Positions 24,583-30,560 of a stretch of DNA of 30,560 nucleotides are shown piece after piece. The position numbers and the translations under genes were made by a program. Source of the stretch: Tannerella sp. oral taxon 808 (GTDB lineage: Bacteria > Bacteroidota > Bacteroidia > Bacteroidales > Tannerellaceae). A model generated the notes under the pieces. It did no database searches. It was given only the letters and a program-made list of their open reading frames with translations, and was not told the origin of the DNA. Position 1 is the first letter of the stretch; each line of letters starts with the position of its first letter. The stretch lies in contig MIQB01000020.1 in NCBI GenBank assembly GCA_002890585.1, positions 1 to 30,560 on the forward strand, read 5' to 3'.

Positions 24583-24769
24583 GTTGCTGCACGAACGCAA
24601 AGCGTTTCTCATGGAAACCTTCAGCTGCATGATGCTAAATTTCTTGCAGCCCCTTATCTGCCGGCGGGGTGGAGTAAGCATTCCTTGGCAGATGGCAGCT
24701 TAAGGTTAATAAGCTATTGGAATTTATGCGTGATAAAAAGCTGAAGCATAATCGCCTATAAAAAGTAAA
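24583..24769. other. Gene-free spacer before array 4
   Basis: A short open frame here has no start-site support or recognisable similarity. I see no RNA gene, promoter or repeat in this stretch. Confidence 0.5.
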
Positions 24770-25047
24770 ACACGCAATTGCCTAAGGCAAATGGATGAAA
24801 CTAAATGTAAACACGTAATTGCCTAAGGCAAATGGACGAAACTAAATGTAAATGCGCAATTGCCTAAGGCAAATGGATGAAACTAAATGTAAATACGCGA
24901 TTGCCTCAGGCAAAAACGTATTTCTAAATGAAAACGCCCAATTGCCTGAGGCAAATAGATATTTCACAACGAAAACACTCAATTGCCTGAGGCAAATGGA
25001 CAAATCAAAATAAAAACGGCCAATTGCCTGAAGCAATTGACCGTTTT
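24770..25047. repeat. Array 4: 41-bp tandem repeat with TTGCCTnAGGCAA palindrome
   Basis: TTGCCT starts at 24778, 24819, 24860, 24901, 24942, 24983 and 25024, exactly 41 bp apart. Six of the seven units have TTGCCT-n-AGGCAA, a perfect palindrome whose centre base varies with the unit (TAA, TCA and TGA forms). Between cores lies a less conserved stretch (atggatgaaactaaatgtaaa drifting to aaaacgccca). The last unit is altered into a long hairpin. The array lies between the convergent kor and TPR operons. Confidence 0.93.
25013..25047 (-). terminator. Terminator of the TPR operon formed by the last array-4 unit
   Basis: aaaacggccaattgc (25013-25027) pairs with gcaattgaccgtttt (25033-25047) with one C-A mismatch and a 5-nt loop. 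On the minus strand it is followed by TATTTTGATTTG, about 28 bp after the TPR stop. Confidence 0.8.
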
Positions 25048-25074
25048 ACAATTTATTCTACACTCAGCCTAAGG

Positions 25075-27108
25075 CTATTCGCTGTTTTTCCCCTCTTCCG
25101 TCATGCGGCGGATGATGCTGTAAGCACCCGGAAGTCCCAGTTCGCCAGCCTTGCTCAAATCGGCAATTCCATGTGTGGCGTCGCCCAAGGAGAGGGCTGC
25201 GAGGCCACGATTAAAGTAGGCTTCGGCCAGCTCAGGATCGCAGCGTATCGCAGCATCGTAGTCCGCGATGGCGGCGCGAAAGTCACGGCCAGCACTGCGG
25301 AGGTTGCCGCGGTTGAAGTAGGCGAAAGCAAAATTTGGTGCGAGGCGAATGACGACGTCGTAGTCGCGAATGATGAGTTCGTGGTCGCGAAGCCGAGACT
25401 CGTCTGCCGGAAGAGTTTCTTGAGTCGCCGGCGCGGAGAGTTCGTCTTGCCTCGAACGTGTGGATTGCAACTGCTTATAGCGCACAACGGCGCGCGCGAA
25501 GTAGGCCAGGGCGTAGTCTGGGGCGAGCTCGACGGTGCGATCCAGGTCGCGGACGGCCTCGGCGAAATCTTGCACAAGCATGTAATCCATCGCGCGGCCG
25601 AAGTGTAGGTCGGCTTTCTCGGGCGTTTGCTCGATGCGCTTGGAGTAATTGTCGATCGAGGTAAAGTGAGCCGCTATTTGCTCCTCCGTCAGGGCAGCTT
25701 CGCGGTTGGTCAGGAGCAAGCGCCAAGCGAGCACGTGTCGGGCATTGAATTGTTCCACGAGTCGGCCGTAAAAGACGCGCTCACGAACGTCGGCCTGTTT
25801 TTCGTAATACGTTAGGATGAACATGGGCTCGAGCTCCACTTGTACGTTGCGATCCTGCACACGGCCACGTATTTCGCTCTGATACTTGCTCTTTTGCTCC
25901 TCCTTGCGGTCGTGCACGACGAGGCGGTTGAATTTCTCAATGTTGCGATCTGATTCCTCACGCGTCTTGTCGTCGTCCTTCCCCTTGCTTGTGGATGTCG
26001 GGCTGGGCTTGCGCCCACGGCGGCGATCGTCCTCAATCTTCATGGCGGCGATGTAATCGCGGTCAGCGCCTTTCAGGTCGTTCAGCCGCCGGCGGACGTC
26101 GGCCCGATAGTAATAGCCCTGCAAGAAGTCGGGGTATTTCTGGAGCACCAAGTTCAGGTCGCGCAGGGATCCGCGGTAATCGCCCGTCTGAAAGTTGAGC
26201 ATCGCGCGGTTGAAGCGTGCGATGTAATTGTCAGGCTCGGCGCGCAGCACGACGTCGAAATCCTCAATCGCACGATTGTTATCCCCCACCTGCGCGCGCA
26301 GCAGCCCGCGATTGAAGCGTGCGATGCGATTGTCGGCGTCCATCTCGATCACGCGATCGTAGTCCGCCATTGCGCCGCGCAGATCGTTCATTTGGTAACG
26401 CACCAGGCCGCGGTTGATGTAATAACCGCCCTCGCGAGTGTTGAGGCGTATGGCCTCGTTGAAATCCTTCAGCGCATCAGCGTAACGCCCCGATTGATAA
26501 AGCGCCAGGCCGCGGTTTCCATAGCACGGCGCGTAGTACGGGTCTATCTTCACGGCCTGATCGTAGTCCGCCATAGCCTTCGTCGTGTCGCCCTTTTCGA
26601 GGTACATGGCCGCGCGCGTCAGGTATCCGAGCGACTGCTTGGGGTGCGCACGAATGAGCTCGTCGAAGACGTGTTCAGCATCCTTGAAGTCCTTTTTCTG
26701 CACGTATGCGATCGCCTTGTTCGACATCATCGCCCGATCGCCCGGCTTGAACTCCAATCCCTTTGTGTAATCCTCGATTGCTTCGGCATATTTCTCCTGA
26801 CTTTGCCGGGCGATGCCGCGCGCGTAGTAAGCCTGCGCCAAGAAGGGGTTGCGCTCAAGGCTGAGCGTGCAGTCCTCCTCCGCGCCCTGAAAGTCGTCAA
26901 GATTGAGCTTTGCGACCGCGCGATAGAAGTATGGCTCAGCCATCCACGGCTTAGCCCGGATCACTTGGTTGAAGTACTGGATGGAGAGGACGTAATCCTC
27001 GAAGTAGAGCGCGTTGCGCCCGATGGCCATCACCCGGTCGGTATTGACCTGCGCCTGCGCCGCAGCCGTGAGCAGCAGGCAGAGCAGGAGAGTCAGCGCC
27101 CGTTGCAT
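25075..27108 (-). CDS. Secreted tetratricopeptide repeat protein
   Basis: Encodes 677 residues from the ATG at 27108, which starts a signal peptide (MQRALTLLLCLLLTAAAQAQ). The upstream open frame lies inside def and is rejected. Residues ~20-370 hold about ten TPR units with motifs such as AEPYFYRAVAKLNLDDFQGA and YYINRGLVRYQMNDLRGAMA. A charged linker (DRRRGRKPSPTSTSKGKDDD) follows, then a region without clear TPRs, and more TPRs at ~500-665 (FAYFNRGNLRSAGRDFRAAI). It probably acts as a periplasmic or outer-membrane scaffold; the partner is unknown. It starts 5 bp after def. Confidence 0.85.
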   Translation of the reverse strand: MQRALTLLLCLLLTAAAQAQVNTDRVMAIGRNALYFEDYVLSIQYFNQVIRAKPWMAEPYFYRAVAKLNLDDFQGAEEDCTLSLERNPFLAQAYYARGIARQSQEKYAEAIEDYTKGLEFKPGDRAMMSNKAIAYVQKKDFKDAEHVFDELIRAHPKQSLGYLTRAAMYLEKGDTTKAMADYDQAVKIDPYYAPCYGNRGLALYQSGRYADALKDFNEAIRLNTREGGYYINRGLVRYQMNDLRGAMADYDRVIEMDADNRIARFNRGLLRAQVGDNNRAIEDFDVVLRAEPDNYIARFNRAMLNFQTGDYRGSLRDLNLVLQKYPDFLQGYYYRADVRRRLNDLKGADRDYIAAMKIEDDRRRGRKPSPTSTSKGKDDDKTREESDRNIEKFNRLVVHDRKEEQKSKYQSEIRGRVQDRNVQVELEPMFILTYYEKQADVRERVFYGRLVEQFNARHVLAWRLLLTNREAALTEEQIAAHFTSIDNYSKRIEQTPEKADLHFGRAMDYMLVQDFAEAVRDLDRTVELAPDYALAYFARAVVRYKQLQSTRSRQDELSAPATQETLPADESRLRDHELIIRDYDVVIRLAPNFAFAYFNRGNLRSAGRDFRAAIADYDAAIRCDPELAEAYFNRGLAALSLGDATHGIADLSKAGELGLPGAYSIIRRMTEEGKNSE

Positions 27109-27113
27109 CGTGG

Positions 27114-27674
27114 TTATTTCCTGTTTGCTGACTTGACGCGGTAGGCGCACGAGGCTTTGCCGCGGATGATGTTGTTCAGGCGGCCCTTGTTCAGCTGTCG
27201 GCGTATGGGCGAGATGTCGTCGATGAAGAGGCGTCCGGCGAGGTGCTCGCACTCATGTTCTACGATGCGCGCGGCGAATCCGTCTAACGATTCCTCTATC
27301 GGCTCAAAGCGTTCGTCCATGTATTTCACACGGATTTTTGCGGCTCGCGTCACGCGTTCGTGCACTCCGGGGAAGCTCAGGCAGCCTTCTTCAAAGGTTG
27401 CGCGCTCCTCACTTTCCTCCACGATCTCTGGATTAATCAGTACGCGCCGGAAGTCTTTGCACTCTGGCCGATCGTTGGCCAGCGGCCTGCCGTCGATGAC
27501 GAGGAGCTGAATCGATCGCCCGATCTGCGGCGCGGCCAGCCCGATGCCGTCGGCGTTGTACATCGTTTCAAACATGTCAGCAATGAGCTGTTGGAGGCCG
27601 TCGTAATCGCGGCCGATGGGCTTTGTTTCTTCTCTCAATACGGGTTGCCCGTAGGTGTAAATCGGTAAAATCAT
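27114..27674 (-). CDS. def: Peptide deformylase
   Basis: Encodes 186 residues with all three catalytic motifs: GIGLAAPQ (residues 43-50), EEGCLS with metal ligand Cys98, and HECEHLAG with ligands His140 and His144 and catalytic Glu141. The C-terminus (NKGRLNNIIRGKASCAYRV) is Lys/Arg-rich and slightly longer than in many bacterial enzymes. It removes the formyl group from new proteins. It lies in an operon behind ruvX (22-nt gap). Confidence 0.96.
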   Translation of the reverse strand: MILPIYTYGQPVLREETKPIGRDYDGLQQLIADMFETMYNADGIGLAAPQIGRSIQLLVIDGRPLANDRPECKDFRRVLINPEIVEESEERATFEEGCLSFPGVHERVTRAAKIRVKYMDERFEPIEESLDGFAARIVEHECEHLAGRLFIDDISPIRRQLNKGRLNNIIRGKASCAYRVKSANRK

Positions 27675-27696
27675 CGGTCTGTGAATGTTTATTGGT

Positions 27697-28125
27697 TCAA
27701 TATGATTGTTGGTTTTTCTTCCATTCCATGTACCCCTGTAAGATGATCACGGCGCTGATCTCGTCAACCAGCGCCTTGTCTTGTCGTCGTTTCTTCCCCA
27801 GTCCTCCATCGATCATCGCCCGGTGCGCCATCGTGGAGGTGAAGCGTTCGTCGTAAAACGCAATCGCGGCTTCTGGCATCGCCGCTTTCAGCTTTCGCGC
27901 AAAGGCCTTCACCCGCGCCATATTTTCTGACGGCCGGTTATCCATCTGCTTGGGCAATCCCACAACAATTTCGTCTATCGGTTCACGCTTAGCATACGCC
28001 ACGATGTAACTCACGGCCTCCGCGCTCGCCACCGTCGTTAGTCCGCCCGCTGCGATTTGCAGCGTGTCCGTGACGGCCAGTCCCGTGCGCTTCAGTCCGT
28101 AGTCTACGGCCAAGATTCGCCCCAT
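27697..28125 (-). CDS. ruvX: Holliday junction resolvase-like RuvX/YqgF
   Basis: Encodes 142 residues of the RNase H-like YqgF family: MGRILAVDYGLKRTGLAVTD with Asp8 in the first strand, EIVVGLPKQMDNRPSE, and YDERFTSTMAHRAM with conserved D-E-R. A C-terminal KALVDEISAVIILQGYM helix includes the last acidic ligand. The family is implicated in pre-16S rRNA 5' end processing and once named for resolvase activity. It starts 2 nt after the glycosyl-phosphotransferase stop. Confidence 0.94.
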   Translation of the reverse strand: MGRILAVDYGLKRTGLAVTDTLQIAAGGLTTVASAEAVSYIVAYAKREPIDEIVVGLPKQMDNRPSENMARVKAFARKLKAAMPEAAIAFYDERFTSTMAHRAMIDGGLGKKRRQDKALVDEISAVIILQGYMEWKKNQQSY

Positions 28126-28127
28126 CG

Positions 28128-29525
28128 TCAGTAGGCGTTTTTCTCACCTTGAAACATGTTGATCACCGTCACGTAGATGATCTTTAGATCTAAGAAGAAG
28201 GACCAGTTTTCGATGTACCACACATCCCTTTTTACGCGTCCTTCCATCTGCTCCAGCGTCTTCGTTTCGCCGCGGTAGCCCGTGATCTGTGCCCAACCCG
28301 TGATGCCAGGTTTCACCAAGTGGCGCACCATGTATTTGTCGATCAGTTTTGAGTATTGCTCCGTATGCTTCAGCATATGTGGCCGCGGCCCCACGACGGA
28401 CATGTCGCCCTTCAACACGTTGACGAATTGCGGCATCTCGTCCAGGTTCGTATGCCTAAGGAAAGCCCCGATGCGTGTCGTTCGTGGGTCGTTACGTGTG
28501 GCTTGCAGCTCGTCAGCTTCCTTGTTTACCCGCATCGTACGGAACTTATAGCAGTCAAAATCCTTTCCGTACAGCCCTGTTCGTTTCTGCTTAAACAGCA
28601 CTGGCCCCGGCGAGCTCAGCTTGATCAACACTCCGATCACGGTGTAAAGCCAAGGGTAAACCAGCATCAGCACAAGGGAGGAGAAAAGAATGTCGAATGC
28701 CCGCTTCAGCGCTCGGTTTGAGACCGATTGCAGTGGCTCGTTCCGGATCGAGAGCAGCGGCACGTACTCCATGATCTCCATCACCATACTCTTCTTGATA
28801 TCCCGATAAAAATCAGGCAGGATGTAAAAGCGGATCATGTGCTTTTCAGCAAACGACAGCAGTCCAGAGATCTTCTCGCTGTTCGCCCCCGGGATGGTGC
28901 AATAGATCTCGTCCACCCGGTGCGTCTCGATGAACGCCTCCGTCTCTTTCAGCAGTCCGAGATAGTTCGGCAACACGCCGCGCAACTCCTCGTTGTCATC
29001 AAAAAAGCCATACACGTTGAAGCCATACGCCAAGTCGTTTTTGAGCACCTTATAAAGCTCCAGCCCATTCTTTCCCGCCCCCACGATGATGACGTTTTTC
29101 ACGCCGAATCCCTTCCGCCGATACACCTTCACCACCAACCGCATCACCACCCTCCACAGCGAAAATGCGGCCAGTGCGGCCACGTAAAAGACGATCAGAA
29201 ATCGTGTTGATCCATGCCCTATGCGCATGAAGATGAGGCATGTCGTGAACATGATCATCTGAAACGTAATGAGCATAAAGGAGCGCTTCACGATGTTGTC
29301 TAAGAACACCACCGAGAGGTGCACACGAATCGGAACAAAGTAGAGGGCAAAGAAGTAGCAGAAGTTCAGCAGCAGGATGACCTCTTTCAGGCTGTGCGCA
29401 ATCAACCGCGTGTAATCAGCGCTTAGTGCATGATATAAAACGAGAAACAGGGCGTTGATGACTATCAAGTCGCCGACCCCAATCAGCCATTGAAGAAAAT
29501 ATCCCTGTCTCGAGTTTTTTTCCAT
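28128..29525 (-). CDS. Undecaprenyl-phosphate sugar phosphotransferase (WcaJ/WbaP type)
   Basis: Encodes 465 residues. Four hydrophobic segments occupy residues ~10-140, followed by a CoA-binding/Rossmann-like domain (KNVIIVGAGKNGLELYKVL, YGFFDDNEELRGVLPNY). A fifth membrane helix precedes the catalytic bacterial sugar transferase domain: KRAFDILFSSLVLML, LSSPGPVLFKQKRTGL, YKFRTMRVN, LDEMPQFVNVLKGDMS, VGPRPHM and VKPGITGWAQITGYRG. It transfers a sugar-1-phosphate to undecaprenyl phosphate to start exopolysaccharide or O-unit assembly. The sugar cannot be deduced. First gene of its operon. Confidence 0.93.
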   Translation of the reverse strand: MEKNSRQGYFLQWLIGVGDLIVINALFLVLYHALSADYTRLIAHSLKEVILLLNFCYFFALYFVPIRVHLSVVFLDNIVKRSFMLITFQMIMFTTCLIFMRIGHGSTRFLIVFYVAALAAFSLWRVVMRLVVKVYRRKGFGVKNVIIVGAGKNGLELYKVLKNDLAYGFNVYGFFDDNEELRGVLPNYLGLLKETEAFIETHRVDEIYCTIPGANSEKISGLLSFAEKHMIRFYILPDFYRDIKKSMVMEIMEYVPLLSIRNEPLQSVSNRALKRAFDILFSSLVLMLVYPWLYTVIGVLIKLSSPGPVLFKQKRTGLYGKDFDCYKFRTMRVNKEADELQATRNDPRTTRIGAFLRHTNLDEMPQFVNVLKGDMSVVGPRPHMLKHTEQYSKLIDKYMVRHLVKPGITGWAQITGYRGETKTLEQMEGRVKRDVWYIENWSFFLDLKIIYVTVINMFQGEKNAY

Positions 29526-29529
29526 CTCC

Positions 29530-29563
29530 TTTAATTATAAGGCAAATTTAATTATAAGGCAAA
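29530..29563. repeat. Perfect 17-bp tandem duplication in the sugar-transferase leader
   Basis: TTTAATTATAAGGCAAA occurs at 29530-29546 and again at 29547-29563 without a mismatch. It fills the space between the start codon and the -7 element of the minus-strand promoter. Confidence 0.9.
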
Positions 29564-29586
29564 GGTATGGATAAGTACCCACTCAA
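29560..29586 (-). promoter_or_regulatory. Putative promoter of the sugar transferase-ruvX-def-TPR operon
   Basis: On the minus strand TTG (29586-29584), 16-bp spacer and TACCTTTG (29567-29560). The spacer is slightly short. An AAAGGAG tract precedes the ATG at 29525. The -7 box overlaps one end of the 17-bp duplication. Confidence 0.55.
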
Positions 29587-29660
29587 TTTATCGGAGGCTT
29601 ATTATAGACTACGCGAAAGCCCTTTCTTTCGGGCGAAAAAGAACCGGATATATATAATGT

Positions 29661-29849
29661 ATGGAAGACATCGAAATGAGAACAAACAGATTGAGCATCG
29701 AATTGCTGTCCGAGACGAACCCCTTCGTCTATCTCATAATGCGGGACACACCCCCGAATCTACCCCTTGAAAAGGCAGCCAATATCAACAAAGAGGCCTA
29801 TTGCAAGTTCGTTGAGACCGTAGAATCCCCTATCACTAAACATCGCTAA
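29661..29849 (+). CDS. Possible small protein upstream of rlmH
   Basis: A 62-residue frame (MEDIEMRTNRLSIELL...) ends 13 bp before the rlmH ATG. Its composition looks protein-like (SETNPFVYLIMRDTPP), with no signal peptide. There is no clear ribosome binding site and I do not recognise a family. An overlapping frame from 29567 is equally unsupported. It could be a remnant of a gene. Confidence 0.3.
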   Translation: MEDIEMRTNRLSIELLSETNPFVYLIMRDTPPNLPLEKAANINKEAYCKFVETVESPITKHR

Positions 29850-29862
29850 CAAGGTCTCCGCT

Positions 29863-30336
29863 ATGCAAGTAGAACTCTGGATGATCGGAAAAACCGACCT
29901 TCCCTATTGGCGTGAAGCACAAGAGGAGTACGCCCGTCGCCTCTCGCATTACCTCCCCTTCACTATGCGTATTCTTCCCGACATCCGGCGCACCGCCTGC
30001 TTGTCCGAGTCCCAGCAAAAGATCCAAGAGGGCCTCCTCATCTTAAAAGCCCTCCACCCCAGCGATTCCTGCATTCTGCTTGACGAAAAAGGTACCGAAT
30101 ACACCTCTCTCGCCTTCTCCGCCTTTCTCGCCAAGAAGCTGCAACACGCTTCCAAGCGCCTCATTTTTCTCATTGGCGGCCCCTACGGCTTCAGCGACGC
30201 CATCTATGCTCGATTCCCTGAGCGTTTATCCATTAGTCGCATGACTTTCTCTCATCAGATGGTGCGAGTCATCTTCCTCGAGCAACTTTACCGTGCCATG
30301 ACAATCATTCGGGGCGAATCCTACCATCATGAATAG
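29863..30336 (+). CDS. rlmH: 23S rRNA (pseudouridine1915-N3)-methyltransferase RlmH
   Basis: Encodes 157 residues, the usual size of this SPOUT methyltransferase. The start MQVELWMIGKTDLPYWREAQ and the cofactor-binding knot LIFLIGGPYGFSDAIYAR are clear. The C-terminal catalytic tail is FSHQMVRVIFLEQLYRAMTI followed by GESYHHE. It methylates the pseudouridine in helix 69 of 23S rRNA. It stands alone on the plus strand. Confidence 0.96.
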   Translation: MQVELWMIGKTDLPYWREAQEEYARRLSHYLPFTMRILPDIRRTACLSESQQKIQEGLLILKALHPSDSCILLDEKGTEYTSLAFSAFLAKKLQHASKRLIFLIGGPYGFSDAIYARFPERLSISRMTFSHQMVRVIFLEQLYRAMTIIRGESYHHE

Positions 30337-30364
30337 CTTTTTGAGTTTGGATAAGCTCATCCAG

Positions 30365-30406
30365 GAGCAAAAATCACTGACGCACGAACAAAAATCACTG
30401 ATGTGT
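30365..30406. repeat. Two 21-bp direct repeats after rlmH
   Basis: GAGCAAAAATCACTGACGCAC (30365) is followed directly by GAACAAAAATCACTGATGTGT (30386), the first 15 bp differing at one place. The 21-bp period is half of the 42-bp period seen in the larger arrays. Confidence 0.75.
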
Positions 30407-30494
30407 GAGCATGGGGTGGCAATTTATATCATGTAGAACATGTCTGTTTATCAGCGACAAAACAAAGTTTAACAGAGGAAGTTAGTCATTGGAT

Positions 30495-30524
30495 TTGGTG
30501 GTGGGAGAAGTGCGTTTACTTTTG
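30495..30524 (+). promoter_or_regulatory. Promoter of a gene beyond the right edge
   Basis: TTG (30495-30497), 19-bp spacer, TACTTTTG (30517-30524): a full consensus promoter. Transcription would start near 30531. The remaining 36 bases show no start codon with a long frame, so the target may be an RNA gene or lie further right. Confidence 0.7.
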
Positions 30525-30560
30525 CACCCGCTTTCGAGAGAGGGAGTGTTGATAGAGACT

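Noticed and set aside
24559..24744. 61-codon frame after the kor terminator
   Set aside because: It starts within the terminator-proximal spacer, with no ribosome binding site or similarity.
24770..25047. CRISPR array
   Set aside because: Core and spacing are regular, but the linkers are related to each other rather than unique spacers, the cores are short palindromes, and no cas genes are in the window. The same holds for arrays 1 to 3.

Overview
The window is chromosomal DNA from a member of the Bacteroidota, most likely order Bacteroidales. The grounds are a SusC/SusD pair with a DUF4369-type TlpA lipoprotein, a gliding-motility/type IX-type C-terminal domain, Bacteroidales-style small-protein and HicAB genes, and several promoters of the Bacteroidota form TTG-N16..19-TAnnTTTG. 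Coding DNA is GC-rich and the order of housekeeping genes looks Porphyromonadaceae/Tannerellaceae-like. A Tannerella-type oral organism is my guess; it is not proven from the sequence.

Layout. 1-2.4 kb (minus strand): a truncated DUF4954 beta-helix protein, a DUF937-like protein and a HicAB toxin-antitoxin pair. 2.48-3.42 kb: a large gene-free repeat block. 3.6-9.7 kb (plus): susC-susD-tlpA outer-membrane uptake operon closed by terminators. 9.8-10.1 kb: second repeat array. 10.2-14.0 kb (minus): a fused class-I glutamine-amidotransferase-like hydrolase/membrane dipeptidase, then gyrB. 14.1-14.8 kb (minus): tRNA-Glu(TTC)-rpsT-tRNA-Glu(CTC) from one consensus promoter. 14.8-15.6 kb: YigZ-family protein and a small hypothetical. 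15.7-15.9 kb: third array. 16.0-21.2 kb (minus): a T9SS/gliding-CTD-like protein, a lytic transglycosylase lipoprotein and uvrA, tightly packed. 21.5-24.5 kb (plus): a 2-oxoacid:ferredoxin oxidoreductase operon (ferredoxin, alpha, small membrane protein, beta, gamma). 24.8-25.05 kb: fourth array. 25.1-29.5 kb (minus): sugar-phosphate transferase, ruvX, def and a TPR protein in one operon. 29.9-30.3 kb (plus): rlmH. A consensus promoter pointing out of the window closes the sequence.

Two things stand out. First, four intergenic spacers carry tandem arrays that share no sequence but have the same period of 41 or 42 bp (with 84-bp higher-order units in one case). Palindromic or inverted-repeat cores occur in each, and arm changes are often compensated in the partner arm. 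This looks like one architectural class rather than four accidents; the period is about four turns of B-DNA. Second, the 3' end of korC contains a perfect 58-bp inverted copy of an internal part of korB. It has shifted the reading frame and replaced the C-terminal tail, while the remnant of the presumed original tail is still readable in another frame just downstream.
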